Shown one piece after another: positions 1 to 8,639 of a stretch of 64,000 bases of DNA. The stretch covers positions 1-64,000 of the forward strand of contig NZ_JAOWCB010000015.1 of the NCBI RefSeq assembly GCF_026420845.1. The letters are read 5' to 3'. Under the pieces are notes generated by a model. That model was not told the DNA's origin and did not search any database. It saw only the letters and a program-made list of their open reading frames with translations. Source of the stretch: Streptomyces sp. PR69. Its GTDB lineage: Bacteria; Actinomycetota; Actinomycetes; Streptomycetales; Streptomycetaceae. The stretch's first letter is position 1; each line of letters starts with the position of its first letter. The position numbers and the translations under genes were made by a program.

Positions 1-517
1 CGTGGGCGTCGGCCTCGGCGCCCCGCAGTGCGGCCGTGGAACGGGAGGGTTCCCACTGCCCGCCCCGCTTGCCCGCGTCCATCGCCTCGTTGGCGAGCCG
101 GTCCGCGTGCTTGTTCTTCTCGCGGGGGATCCACTCGTACGTCACCTGGGACGCGGGGAAGATCCGTCCGGCCTCGGCCGCCAGCGGCTTCATGTCCGGG
201 TGCTTGATCTTCCAGCGGCCCGACATCTGCTCGACGACGAGCTTGGAGTCCATGCGGACGCGCACCGTGGCGTCCGCGGCCAGTTCGCGGGCGGCCGTCA
301 GCCCGGCGATCAGCCCCTTGTACTCCGCGACGTTGTTCGTGGCGACGCCGATGTACTCGGCGCGTTCGGCGAGCGTCTCGCCCGTCGCCGCGTCCCGGAC
401 GACCGCGCCGTAACCGGCCGGGCCGGGGTTCCCCCGCGAGCCGCCGTCCGCTTCGACGACCAGCCCGGAAATCCGCGATGGGGCAGTCCGCGATGAAGCA
501 ATCCGCGCCGCAGCCAT
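1..517 (-). CDS. Bifunctional RNase H / phosphatase, N-terminal part (cut by window edge)
   Basis: Only the first 172 codons lie in the window. They form an RNase HI-type domain, which cuts the RNA strand of RNA:DNA hybrids. Visible family motifs are EADGGSRGNPGPAGYG (first catalytic Asp), NNVAEYKGL (catalytic Glu), RMDSKLVVEQM (second Asp) and NKHADRLANEAMD near the domain end. In actinobacteria this domain is normally followed by a histidine-phosphatase domain, which would lie beyond position 1. The start ATG overlaps the stop of the upstream zinc-ribbon gene by one base (TGATG), so the two are translationally coupled. The first 16 residues before the conserved core are unusual, so a later start cannot be excluded. 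Confidence 0.9.
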   Translation of the reverse strand, partial: MAAARIASSRTAPSRISGLVVEADGGSRGNPGPAGYGAVVRDAATGETLAERAEYIGVATNNVAEYKGLIAGLTAARELAADATVRVRMDSKLVVEQMSGRWKIKHPDMKPLAAEAGRIFPASQVTYEWIPREKNKHADRLANEAMDAGKRGGQWEPSRSTAALRGAEADAH

Positions 518-1260
518 CAGAGGCCGGACTCCGAGGTGCGCACGAGGATGCGGCGGCAGTTCTCGCACCGTACGACGGCGTCGGGGGCCGCGGCGCGCAC
601 CTCGTTCAGCTCGGTGATGTTCAGCTCAAGGCGGCAGCCCTCGCAGCGGCGCTGGTAGAGCCGGGCCGCGCCGACCCCGCCCTGCTGGACGCGGAGCTTC
701 TCGTACAGGGCGAGCAGATCCGCCGGGACGGACGCCGCGACGACCTCGCGCTCCTTGGTGACGGTGGCGATCTCGCCGTCGATCTCCTGCTGGGCGGCCT
801 CGCGCCGGCCGGTCGCGTCATCGACCTTGGCCTGGACGGAGGAGACGCGTTCGGTCAGTTCGCCGACCCGCTCCTGCGCGGCCTCACGCCGCTCCATCAC
901 CTCCAGGACGACGTCCTCCAGGTCTCCCTGACGCTTGGCCAGGGAGGCGATCTCGTGCTGGAGGCTCTCCAGGTCCTTGGGCGAGGAGACCGCTCCGGAG
1001 TCCAGGCGCTGCTGGTCGCGCACAGCGCGCTGGCGCACCTGGTCGACGTCCTGCTCCGCCTTGGTCTGCTCGCGGGCGCAGTCGCTCTCCTCCGTCTGCG
1101 CGGCCACCAGCAGGTCGCGCAGCTGGCTGAGGTCCTTGGTCAGCGACTCGATCTCGGCGTGCTCGGGGAGGGACTTGCGCTTGTGCGCGAGCTGCGACAG
1201 GCGTACGTCCAGGGCCTGGACATCGAGAAGTCGGATCTGGTCGGCGGGCGCGGCGTTCAG
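517..1260 (-). CDS. C4-type zinc-ribbon coiled-coil protein
   Basis: A 247-residue protein. Residues about 10 to 185 are heptad-rich, charged coiled coil (many Glu, Arg, Gln, Ala). The C-terminus has two CxxC pairs (CEGC and CENC) forming a zinc ribbon of the CT398/DUF164 type. The function is not established. The gene is typically found between the NIF3 and RNase H genes, as here, which hints at nucleic acid metabolism. The start chosen is CTG at 1260, because it forms a CTGA overlap with the NIF3 stop and gives the conserved N-terminus NAAPADQIRLLDVQ. No ATG or GTG exists near it in frame. Confidence 0.87.
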   Translation of the reverse strand: MNAAPADQIRLLDVQALDVRLSQLAHKRKSLPEHAEIESLTKDLSQLRDLLVAAQTEESDCAREQTKAEQDVDQVRQRAVRDQQRLDSGAVSSPKDLESLQHEIASLAKRQGDLEDVVLEVMERREAAQERVGELTERVSSVQAKVDDATGRREAAQQEIDGEIATVTKEREVVAASVPADLLALYEKLRVQQGGVGAARLYQRRCEGCRLELNITELNEVRAAAPDAVVRCENCRRILVRTSESGL

Positions 1261-2108
1261 TTGGGGGCTCCAGAAGGATGGTGGGTTGACCAGGGGTCGG
1301 TGACCGTCTTCGAGACATGGACGCGCAGGTCCCAGCCATGGCGGTCGGAGATCTCGTCGAGCTGGGCTGCGGCCTGTTGGCACCAGGGCTGCTCGGTGGC
1401 CCAGTGCGCGGCGTCGACCAGCCCCAGCGGTGCGTGTTGCGGAAGCGAGTGCTGTACGGCCTCGGAGGCGGGGTGGTGGCGCAGGTCGGCGGTGAGGAAG
1501 GCGTCCACGCCCGCCGCCCGTACGGCGTCGAAGAGGCTGTCGCCCGAGCCGCCGCTGACCGCGACGGTGCGGACCATCGCCTCCGGGTCGCCCGCCGTGC
1601 GGATGCCCTGCGCGGCGGCGGGCAGCCGCTCGGCCGCGCGCGCCGCGAACTCCCGCAGGGTGAGCGGGTGGTCCAGCTCGCAGATCCTGCCGAGGCCGCG
1701 GCGGCCTGCCGGGTCCGTCGGGTCGGGCACCAGGGGGCGTACGACCCTGATGTCCAGCGCGCCCGCGAGCGCGTCGGAGACTCCGGGGTCGGCGGTGTCG
1801 GCGTTGGTGTGGGCGACGTGCAGCGCGATGTCGTGCTTGATGAGGGTGTGCACGACGCGGCCCTTGAAGTGGGAGGCCGCGACCGTCGTCGTACCGCGCA
1901 GATAGAGCGGATGGTGGGTGACGAGCAGTTCCGCGCCGAGCTTCACCGCCTCGTCGGCGATCTCCTGTACGGGGTCGACGGCGAACAGCACACGGCTGAC
2001 CTGGGCGTCGGGGTCGCCGCAGACCGTGCCGACGGCGTCCCACTGCTCGGCCCGCTCAGGGGGCCAGAGGGCGTCGAGCGCGGCGATCACTTCAGACAGA
2101 CGGGGCAC
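1257..2108 (-). CDS. Nif3-like dinuclear metal center hexameric protein
   Basis: A 283-residue NIF3/YqfO family protein. It has the conserved metal-binding motifs THHPLYLRG and HVAHTNAD in the N-terminal half, an internal insert, and the second-half signature VAVSGGSGDSLFD followed by FLTADLRHHPA and LVDAAHWATE. Family members assemble into toroidal hexamers with a two-metal site; the cellular substrate is unsettled. The start is GTG at 2108, giving PRLSEVIAALDALWPPE, the usual N-terminus. It is the first gene of the minus-strand trio with the zinc-ribbon and RNase H genes, joined by overlaps of a few bases. Confidence 0.92.
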   Translation of the reverse strand: MPRLSEVIAALDALWPPERAEQWDAVGTVCGDPDAQVSRVLFAVDPVQEIADEAVKLGAELLVTHHPLYLRGTTTVAASHFKGRVVHTLIKHDIALHVAHTNADTADPGVSDALAGALDIRVVRPLVPDPTDPAGRRGLGRICELDHPLTLREFAARAAERLPAAAQGIRTAGDPEAMVRTVAVSGGSGDSLFDAVRAAGVDAFLTADLRHHPASEAVQHSLPQHAPLGLVDAAHWATEQPWCQQAAAQLDEISDRHGWDLRVHVSKTVTDPWSTHHPSGAPN

Positions 2109-2222
2109 GGGGGCAAGGCTACCTGCCTGCCGCGCCCCGCAGCCCATGGGTCACGCCCGTGCGGCGTTCGCACGTTCGGCGGGTGCCGCGAGAGCGCCCG
2201 CGGTCACGCGCGGCCGCCAGTC

Positions 2223-2345
2223 GGCGCCCACGGGTGTCCACGGATGTCCGCGGATGTCCGCGGATGTCCGCGGGTCCCGCCGGCGCACACGGGCGCCCAC
2301 GGGTGTCCTCCACGGGTGGTGCCCACGGGTGCTCGCGGGTGCCGC
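2223..2345. repeat. Short direct repeats in the intergenic region upstream of the NIF3 gene
   Basis: The 2109-2387 gap holds no convincing gene. Within it a 10-bp unit, CGGATGTCCG, recurs in tandem (about 2240-2272), flanked by related ACGGGTGTCC and CACGGGTGCC units up to about 2342. The units are partly self-complementary, so the transcript could fold into several small hairpins. The gap separates the siderophore-binding gene (ending at 2388) from the NIF3 gene, both on the minus strand, so it may end transcription of the first. It lacks the spacer diversity of a CRISPR array. Confidence 0.6.
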
Positions 2346-2387
2346 ACGGGCGCCCAGGGAGCCGTGTACGAGCAGTCCGGTCGCGTG

Positions 2388-3464
2388 TTACGGCAGCAGG
2401 AAGCCGCGCAGGTCGTCGAGGACCCGGTCGGCCGCGGTGACGCCGAGTCCCAGGTACCAGGTCTCGTCCGGAACGTCCTCTGCCCGGCCCGCCTTGACCG
2501 CCTTCAGCTTCTTCCACAGCGGGTTGGAGCGTGCGGTGTCGCGCTGGGTGGCCTTGGGGTCGCCGTACACGCCGGTGAAGATCCAGTCGGCGTCCGCGTC
2601 GTCGATCTTCTCGGGGCTGATCTCCACCGCGAGATCGTCGGTCTGCTGGTTCTTCGGGCGGGGCAGCCCGGAGTCGTCGAGGATCGTGCCGATGAACGAA
2701 GCCTTGGCGTACAGCCGGATCTTGCCGGGCATATAGCGGACCATCGAGACGGTCGGCTTGCCCTCGCCGCCGCTCGCCTCGGCGACGTCCTCGCCGAGCT
2801 GCCGCGCCTTCTCCTCGTACGCCGCGAGCTTGGCCTTCGCCTCTGCCGTCCTGTCGAGGGCGGCGGCGTTGAGGAGGTAGTTCTCCTTCCAGGTGAAGCC
2901 GGGGCGGATGGCGAAGACGGTCGGCGCGATCGCGGAGAGCTCCTGGTACTTGTCGGCGGCGCGCAGCTGGGTGCCGAGGATCAGATCCGGCTTGAGCGCG
3001 GCGATGGCCTCCAGGTTGAGGTTGTTGATCGTGCCGACGCTCTTGGGGCGGCCCGCCGTGTCGGCGAGGTACTCCGGTATGCCGTCGTCGCCCTCGGTGG
3101 GCGCGTAGCCGACGGGCCGCACGCCCAGGGAGGCGACGTTGTCGAGTTCTCCGACGTCGAGGACGACGACCCGCTTGGGCTTGGCCTTCAGTTCGGTCGT
3201 GCCCATGGCGTGGGCGATGGTGCGGGGGAACTGGCCGGGCTTGGCGTCCGTGCCCATGGCGGCGGTCTTCTCGGCGGCGCCGCCGAAGTCCTTGCCGCCC
3301 TGGGCCACGGCCTTCTTGCCCGCGCCGTCGGCCTGCCCCGCGGCGCTCGCGCCCGTCCCGCCGCCGCTGCCGCCGCCGTCGGCGGATGAGCAGGCGGCCA
3401 GGGAGAGCGCGGCGGCGACGGCGACAAGGGCGGCGACGCCACGGCGGCGCGGGGACACAGACAT
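2388..3464 (-). CDS. Iron-siderophore ABC transporter substrate-binding lipoprotein
   Basis: A 358-residue secreted lipoprotein. The signal peptide has an RRR n-region, a hydrophobic core and lipobox LSLAAC with the lipidated Cys at residue 25. A Gly/Ala/Ser linker precedes a FepB/FhuD-type fold: PKRVVVLDVGELDNVASLGV, then EAIAALKPDLILGTQ, then a C-terminal helix after GVYGDPKATQRDT. Such proteins bind ferric siderophores outside the membrane and hand them to a permease; no permease gene is adjacent. The start ATG at 3464 is preceded by GGAG. An iron box lies about 75 bases upstream, so the gene should be repressed by a DmdR/IdeR protein when iron is plentiful. The exact siderophore cannot be told from sequence. 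Confidence 0.92.
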   Translation of the reverse strand: MSVSPRRRGVAALVAVAAALSLAACSSADGGGSGGGTGASAAGQADGAGKKAVAQGGKDFGGAAEKTAAMGTDAKPGQFPRTIAHAMGTTELKAKPKRVVVLDVGELDNVASLGVRPVGYAPTEGDDGIPEYLADTAGRPKSVGTINNLNLEAIAALKPDLILGTQLRAADKYQELSAIAPTVFAIRPGFTWKENYLLNAAALDRTAEAKAKLAAYEEKARQLGEDVAEASGGEGKPTVSMVRYMPGKIRLYAKASFIGTILDDSGLPRPKNQQTDDLAVEISPEKIDDADADWIFTGVYGDPKATQRDTARSNPLWKKLKAVKAGRAEDVPDETWYLGLGVTAADRVLDDLRGFLLP

Positions 3465-3536
3465 CGGAGGTGCTCCAGATCGTTCCGGATCGTGCGGGGG
3501 TGGCCTGACGGCCCCGGGCACACCCGGCCAGCCGAA

Positions 3537-3555
3537 TTAGGCGAGGCTAACCTAA
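3537..3555. promoter_or_regulatory. Iron box (DmdR1/IdeR-type operator)
   Basis: The sequence TTAGGCGAGGCTAACCTAA matches the actinobacterial iron-box consensus TTAGGTTAGGCTAACCTAA at 17 of 19 positions. It sits 73 bases upstream of the siderophore-binding lipoprotein start and also faces the divergent gene at 3697, which starts about 140 bases away on the other strand. In Streptomyces, DmdR1 with ferrous iron binds such sites and represses. Confidence 0.9.
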
Positions 3556-3696
3556 ACCATTCGCACCGGGGAGCACAGTTGCCTCCCTCCTCACAGCCGA
3601 TTCGCCACGCCGCCACCCGTACGTGTGAAGACGTCAAGCTCGCATTGTTCGGCTGGAAACGTGAAAACTAGCTTCGGCACCGGAGGTGACGATTCG

Positions 3697-5055
3697 ATGA
3701 CAGCCTGTGCCATTGAGACCGCCGCGAAGCAGCACGGCGCGGCGGGGCGTACGGGGGGTTCGGTTCGTACGGTGCATCCGGGTGCGGGGCGTCCGGACGC
3801 CGGATATCCGGTCCGCGCGGGGCTCACGATCAGCGCGGACGGCACCTACGCCGCCAGGCTCGCCGGTCATGGCGACGCCCTGTTCCCGGAGCGGTGGACG
3901 CTGGACGGCCCAGAGCCGTACGCCGTCCCGCTGCCGCTCGACCAGCCCGAGGAGCGCGACGCCGAGGTGCTGCCGCTGAGCGACGGCCGGGTGCTGATCC
4001 GGCGGCGGGTCGCCTCGCGGTTCGCCTTCTCCCTGCTCTACCCGACCGGGCCGGGCACGGGCGAACTCCCGCTGGGCGGAGTCGAGTCGGCCGAGCTGAC
4101 GCTGCTGCCGCCGTCCCCGGACGGCATGCGCGCCTATGCGCTCGCACCCGGCGCGCGCTCCACCGTGATCTGGCTGGCCGCCGGGGGCTCCTTCGGCCCC
4201 GAGCGGGTCGCCGAGGTGCCGGGACGCTGCACGGGCGGAGTGTGGCTGGACCGTACGGGGCGGCTGCTGGCCCTGGACCGGCAGCTGGACGGCGGCCCGG
4301 TGAAGGCGGTGGCGGTGGACCTGGAGCGCGGCGGGGAGGTGACGCCGCTGCTGCAGATCACCGAGGAGAGCGACGACCGGCTGCTGCTCGCCGACCCCGA
4401 CAGCGGGCTGCTGCTGATCCGGTCCAACGCGCCGGGGCCCGGCCAGGACCGGGTGTGCTGGGGCGTGCTGGGCAGCACCCGCCCGGCCCGCTTCCCCGAC
4501 TGTCTGCGGCTGCCGGACGCGGCGCTCACCCCGTTCGCCGTACAGCCGGGGCAGATGCTGATGCCGGAGAACTGTGCGGTGGCGCTGCGGATCGACGGCC
4601 CGTCGGGCAGCGGCCTCGGCGTGTGGCGGCCCGCGGAGCGGCGGCTGCGGCAGCTGCCCGTGCCGCAGGGGTGGCTGGCGGGCGCGGGGCTGGTGAACCG
4701 GGACGGCGTGATCCGGCTGCCGTACGCGAACCGGGCGGTGCCGTGCGGACTGGCGCGCGTCGAAACCCCCGCGGCGCAGCCCGAGCCGCAGGCTGTTCCT
4801 CAGCCCGCGCCACAGCCCGGGCCGCAGACTGCGCTTCAGCCCGAGCCGCGGCACGCACCGCGCCCCGAACCGCACGCCGCGCCACAGCCGGTGACAACCC
4901 CGGTGACACACCCGGCGACAGCCCCGGTGGCACAGAGCGAGGCCCGCTCCGGGCACCCCCTTACCCCGTCACCCGCCGCCGCGTCCGGCGGTGTGTGCCG
5001 ACCCGTCCCGCTCCAGCAGGCTCCGCTGACGGGCCGCGCGACGACCGCTGGTTAA
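3697..5055 (+). CDS. Conserved Streptomyces-type hypothetical protein, propeller-like, proline-rich tail
   Basis: A 452-residue protein of unknown function. Residues about 40 to 370 consist of repeated short beta segments with motifs such as SADGTYAAR, PDGMRAYALAP and DRTGRLLALDR, which suggests a WD/TolB-like beta-propeller. Residues about 375 to 425 are Pro/Gln/Ala/Glu-rich repeats (QPEPQAVPQPAPQPGPQ). No signal peptide or membrane segment is visible, so it is probably cytoplasmic. The ATG at 3697 follows GGAGGTGA by six bases. It is divergent from the iron-regulated lipoprotein gene, and the iron box lies between them. Confidence 0.8.
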   Translation: MTACAIETAAKQHGAAGRTGGSVRTVHPGAGRPDAGYPVRAGLTISADGTYAARLAGHGDALFPERWTLDGPEPYAVPLPLDQPEERDAEVLPLSDGRVLIRRRVASRFAFSLLYPTGPGTGELPLGGVESAELTLLPPSPDGMRAYALAPGARSTVIWLAAGGSFGPERVAEVPGRCTGGVWLDRTGRLLALDRQLDGGPVKAVAVDLERGGEVTPLLQITEESDDRLLLADPDSGLLLIRSNAPGPGQDRVCWGVLGSTRPARFPDCLRLPDAALTPFAVQPGQMLMPENCAVALRIDGPSGSGLGVWRPAERRLRQLPVPQGWLAGAGLVNRDGVIRLPYANRAVPCGLARVETPAAQPEPQAVPQPAPQPGPQTALQPEPRHAPRPEPHAAPQPVTTPVTHPATAPVAQSEARSGHPLTPSPAAASGGVCRPVPLQQAPLTGRATTAG

Positions 5056-5197
5056 ACTCTCGGGCCGGGGGCTACGCAGCCGCGCCGACCGTACACCTGC
5101 GGTTACACCTACGGTGACGGGGTGCTGCGGTGTCACGCGGTTCTATGCAAAGCTCCGTGACACGTAATCAGCGATCACGACGGGGTGACATCCCACT

Positions 5198-5371
5198 ATG
5201 TCTGAAGCCTCAACCGACACGACCCAGACGCGTCCGCAGCCCGCGGCCGCGGAACGGGCCGACGCCGGCGGCTCCGGAAAACACCGCGGCACCGCGGCAA
5301 CGTCGGAGGACTCCACTGCTCCGGCGCATGGCCGCCACCGCCGCACAGCGACGGAACAGCGGGTGAGCTGA
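5198..5371 (+). CDS. Small hydrophilic protein, 57 residues
   Basis: A short open frame from ATG 5198 to TGA 5369-5371, too small for most gene callers. The product is polar and disordered-looking, with two basic motifs SGKHRG and HGRHRRT separated by an acidic/Ser-Thr stretch. Third-position G/C bias in this frame is as expected for coding sequence. GGGGTGA lies 11 to 17 bases upstream of the ATG as a possible ribosome site. It follows the propeller-like gene by 142 bases on the same strand. Function unknown; the paired K/R-H-R motifs may bind nucleic acid, which is only inference. Confidence 0.5.
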   Translation: MSEASTDTTQTRPQPAAAERADAGGSGKHRGTAATSEDSTAPAHGRHRRTATEQRVS

Positions 5372-5485
5372 CCGCCCGAGCTGACTGCCCATCGGGAAAC
5401 CGTGAAGGGGCGCCATGGCGGACACGGCGGCCCCTTCACCCATTCCAGCGCCAGAAGCGAGAAGAAGCGCGAAGAAGCGCGCAGG

Positions 5486-6445
5486 TCAGCCCCGCCTGAG
5501 GCCCAGCACCTCGCTCGCCGCGAACGTCTCCCCCGCCGGACGCCCCGCGAAGTACCCGCCCACCGTCCGGTCCAGCTCCTCGAAGGTGAACGTCTCCTTC
5601 GCCGCGTCGAACTTCGCCGCCACCCTGGGACGTTCCACGACGGCCACCATTCCGCCGTGCACCACCAGCAGCTGCCCGTTGACGCGGGCCGCCGCCGGGG
5701 ACGCCAGATAGCCCACCAGCGGGGCGACATGCTCGGGCGCGAGCGGATCGACCCCGCCGCCCTCCGGTTCTGCGAAGCCCGCGAAGACGTCCTCGGTCAT
5801 ACGGGTACGGGCCCGCGGGCAGATCACATTGGCGGTGACCCCGTACTTGGCCAGCGCCAGAGCGGTGGAGGTGGTCAGCCCGACGATGCCGCCCTTGGCC
5901 GCCGCGTAGTTCGGCTGGCCCGCCGAGCCCGCGAGGAACGCCTCGGAGGAGGTGTTCACGATCCGGCCGTAGACCGGACCACGCCCCTCACCCGCTTTGA
6001 AGCGCTCGCGCCAGTGCGCGGCGACGAAGTGGGTGGTGTTGAAGTGGCCCTTGAGGTGGACCCGTATCACCGAGTCCCACTCGCTCTCGCTCATCGAGAA
6101 GATCATCCGGTCGCGCAGAATCCCCGCGTTGTTGACCAGGATGTCCAGCTTCCCATGGGCGGAGACGGCCAGTTCGACCAGTTCGCGGGCGGAGTCGTGG
6201 TCGGCCACATCGCCCAGGTGCGGGGTGGCCCGCCCGCCCGCGGCGCGGATCTCGGCCGCGACCGCCTCGGCGGGGGCGGCGGACGCCTCGCCCGAGCCGT
6301 CCCGCCCCGGCCGCCCGTAGTCGTTGACGACGACGGCCGCGCCCAGCCGGGCAAGCTCCAGGGCCTCGGCCCGGCCGAGCCCGCGGCCCGCACCCGTGAC
6401 GATCGCGCTCAGCCCCGCGAGAGGTCTTTCCAGCGGCAGCGACAT
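5486..6445 (-). CDS. SDR family 3-hydroxyacyl-CoA-type dehydrogenase
   Basis: A 319-residue short-chain dehydrogenase/reductase. The N-terminus has the NAD(P) motif TGAGRGLG, then VVVNDYG, NNAG and the active-site YAAAK with the preceding Ser in NTSSEAFL. Size and the NDYG segment match the dehydrogenase domain of peroxisomal multifunctional enzyme type 2, which oxidises 3-hydroxyacyl-CoA esters. The upstream MaoC gene would supply the hydratase half, so the operon behaves like a split MFE-2. It is the last gene of the 8424-to-5486 minus-strand operon, 17 bases after the alcohol dehydrogenase stop. Substrate is inferred from family and operon context, not proven. Confidence 0.9.
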   Translation of the reverse strand: MSLPLERPLAGLSAIVTGAGRGLGRAEALELARLGAAVVVNDYGRPGRDGSGEASAAPAEAVAAEIRAAGGRATPHLGDVADHDSARELVELAVSAHGKLDILVNNAGILRDRMIFSMSESEWDSVIRVHLKGHFNTTHFVAAHWRERFKAGEGRGPVYGRIVNTSSEAFLAGSAGQPNYAAAKGGIVGLTTSTALALAKYGVTANVICPRARTRMTEDVFAGFAEPEGGGVDPLAPEHVAPLVGYLASPAAARVNGQLLVVHGGMVAVVERPRVAAKFDAAKETFTFEELDRTVGGYFAGRPAGETFAASEVLGLRRG

Positions 6446-6462
6446 GACCCCGACCCCGCCCC

Positions 6463-7539
6463 TCACAGCTCGATGCAGGTGCGCAGCGCCGCACCCGTGC
6501 GCATCTGGTCCAGCGCGTCGTTGATCTCCGCGAGCGGCACCCGATGGGTGATCAGGCCCTCCAGATCGATCCGGCCCGCCCGCCACAGCGCGATGGCCCG
6601 CTCATACGCGGTGAGCACATCCCCGCCCCCGTACATGGACGGCAGAATCCGCTTCTCGTCGAAGAACAGCTCGAACATATTGAGCTGGAGGACGTCGTCC
6701 GCCGCGCCCGCGCCGACGATGCAGAGCGTGCCGCCGCGCCGGGTGGTCTCGTATGCGGTGCGCGCGGTGGCGGACTTGCCGACGACCTCGAAGACATAGT
6801 CGAAGCCCTCGCCCGCGGTGATCCGCTGTTTGGCGTCGGCCAGCCCGTCGGGTGCGACGGCCTCGGTCGCGCCGAAGCGGAGGGCCGCCTCGCGGCGGGA
6901 GGCGACGGGGTCGACGGCGACAATCTGCGCCGCGCCCTTCAGTCTCGCGCCCTGGATGGCGGAGACGCCCACGCCTCCGCAGCCGATGACGGCGACCGAC
7001 GAACCGGCGGCCACATCAGCGGTGTTGACCGCCGCGCCGAGCCCGGTCGTCACCCCGCAGCCGATGAGCGCGGCGATGTCGAACGGCACATCGTCGGGGA
7101 TCGGCACGGCGCAGCCCGCGTCGACGACGACCTCTTCGGTGAAGGTGCCGGTCCCGGCGAAGCCGAAGACGTCCCCGGCGGGGCGTTTGAAATTGGGGGT
7201 GCCCGCGTTCATAAAGCCCGCCAGGCACAGCTGGGTCTGGCCGCGCTTGCAGGAGGGGCAGCCGCCGCACGCGGGCAGCCAGCACAGCAGCACCCGGTCG
7301 CCCGGGGACAGCGCGGTGACGCCGTCGCCGACGTCCAGGATCTCGCCCGCGCCCTCATGGCCGGGGATGAAGGGCGCGGGCTGCGGCAGCACGCCGTTCA
7401 TCGCGGAGAGGTCGGAGTGGCACAGCCCGGTGGCGCGGACCCTGATCCTCACCTTGCCGGGGCCGAAGCCCACGGCTTCCACGTCGTCGAGGACGTCAAG
7501 CTTGTCCTGGCCTGTCTCGTGCAGTACGGCTGCGCGCAT
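6463..7539 (-). CDS. Zinc-dependent alcohol dehydrogenase (MDR superfamily)
   Basis: A 358-residue medium-chain dehydrogenase. Catalytic zinc ligands are in GLCHSD and GHEGAGEI; structural zinc is held by the four Cys of CGGCPSCKRGQTQLC. The Rossmann motif is GCGGVGVSAIQGA. It oxidises alcohols to aldehydes or the reverse using a nicotinamide cofactor. It lies between the MaoC hydratase and SDR genes in one operon, so it probably serves the same acyl or sterol pathway. The ATG at 7539 is preceded by GGGGAG. No residues of the catalytic set are missing. Confidence 0.93.
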   Translation of the reverse strand: MRAAVLHETGQDKLDVLDDVEAVGFGPGKVRIRVRATGLCHSDLSAMNGVLPQPAPFIPGHEGAGEILDVGDGVTALSPGDRVLLCWLPACGGCPSCKRGQTQLCLAGFMNAGTPNFKRPAGDVFGFAGTGTFTEEVVVDAGCAVPIPDDVPFDIAALIGCGVTTGLGAAVNTADVAAGSSVAVIGCGGVGVSAIQGARLKGAAQIVAVDPVASRREAALRFGATEAVAPDGLADAKQRITAGEGFDYVFEVVGKSATARTAYETTRRGGTLCIVGAGAADDVLQLNMFELFFDEKRILPSMYGGGDVLTAYERAIALWRAGRIDLEGLITHRVPLAEINDALDQMRTGAALRTCIEL

Positions 7540-7569
7540 GCTGCGGCTCCCCTCGTACGAATCAGCCGG

Positions 7570-8424
7570 TCAGATGTGTTCTACGGCGGTGTCGGCGAGG
7601 ACCGGCGCATCGTCCCGTTCCACGGCGGCGACAGCGGCGCGTACGGTCCCGTCCTCGCGCCACATGCGGATGCGCAGGGTCTCGCCGGGGTAGACGACAC
7701 CGGCGAAGCGGGCGGCGTACGACCGCACCCGTGTCACATCGCCCCCGAGCAGGGTGTCGACGACCGCCTTGAGCGTCATCCCGTAGGTGCACAGGCCGTG
7801 CAGGATGGGCCGGTCGAATCCGGCGCGTTTGGCGAATTCCGGGTCGGCGTGCAGCGGGTTCCAGTCGCCGGACAGCCGGTACAGCAGCGCCTGGTCCTCC
7901 CGGATGGGCCGCTCCACGGTCCGGTCGGGCTCGCGGGCGGGCGGCTCGGCGCGCTGCGACGGCCCTCGCTCGCCGCCGAAGCCGCCCTCTCCCCGTACGA
8001 AGATCTGCGAGTCGCACGTCCACAGCGGCCCGTCGCCGTCGGCCGCCTCTGAGCGCAGCACGATGACCGCCGCCTTGCCCTTGTCGTAGACGGCGGCGAC
8101 GCGGGCGGCGGTCGTGGCCCGGCCGCTGACGGGGATGGGCCGGTGCAGCCGCACGGTCTGGCCGCCGTGCAGGACGGACGCGAGGTCGACGTCGATGCCG
8201 GGGGCGGCGAGCCCGCCCATCATGCCCATGCCCGCGCCCGCGACGGTGGCGAAGCTCGGCAGCACCTGGAGCCGGGATTCCAGGGTGTAGCGCAGTTCGT
8301 CGGGGTCGGCGGCGGGGACTCCCGCGCCGACGCCGAGGTGATAGAGCTGGACGTCCTTGTGGTCCCAGCGGATCTCGGCGCTGCGGGGTTCGGCGGCGAC
8401 GGCCCTGGCTGCATCAATGGGCAT
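7570..8424 (-). CDS. MaoC family enoyl-CoA hydratase (double hot-dog)
   Basis: A 284-residue protein made of two hot-dog halves. The C-terminal half carries the hydratase-2 motif SGDWNPLHADPEFAKRAGF with the catalytic Asp and His. The N-terminal half has the degenerate fold that binds the acyl tail. Such proteins hydrate 2-enoyl-CoA to the (R)-3-hydroxyacyl-CoA, including bulky steroid side-chain CoA esters in actinobacteria. First gene of the operon with the alcohol dehydrogenase and SDR genes. The start ATG at 8424 follows AAGGAG on the coding strand. A KstR-like operator lies about 100 bases upstream. Confidence 0.93.
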   Translation of the reverse strand: MPIDAARAVAAEPRSAEIRWDHKDVQLYHLGVGAGVPAADPDELRYTLESRLQVLPSFATVAGAGMGMMGGLAAPGIDVDLASVLHGGQTVRLHRPIPVSGRATTAARVAAVYDKGKAAVIVLRSEAADGDGPLWTCDSQIFVRGEGGFGGERGPSQRAEPPAREPDRTVERPIREDQALLYRLSGDWNPLHADPEFAKRAGFDRPILHGLCTYGMTLKAVVDTLLGGDVTRVRSYAARFAGVVYPGETLRIRMWREDGTVRAAVAAVERDDAPVLADTAVEHI

Positions 8425-8520
8425 GGGGCTGCTGCTCCTTGAGGAGGGAAGACCTCGGCGCGGCCGTCCGCACCGTCGGCCGCACCGAGGTCGTACGGAG
8501 GACCGGCCCGGACCTCGCAT

Positions 8521-8534
8521 GAGAACACGTTCTA
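8521..8534. promoter_or_regulatory. KstR-like operator upstream of the MaoC operon
   Basis: Read on the plus strand the site is GAGAACACGTTCTA. It matches the KstR consensus TNNAACNNGTTNNA at all defined positions except the first T, with a perfect AACnnGTT core. It is 97 bases before the MaoC start, where a promoter would sit. The KstR-like regulator is encoded at 28095. Confidence 0.7.
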
Positions 8535-8639
8535 GGGCCGGATCGCCCCCTGTATAACGCAGGCTCCGATACTTGTGAAGACACCTGACTGTACGTCAGA
8601 TAATCTGCGGGGGCTACGGCTCCGGGCTATGACTCGGGG

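Noticed and set aside
2223..2345. Possible CRISPR-like repeats
   Set aside because: Units are 10 bp, contiguous and without unique spacers; no cas genes are present.
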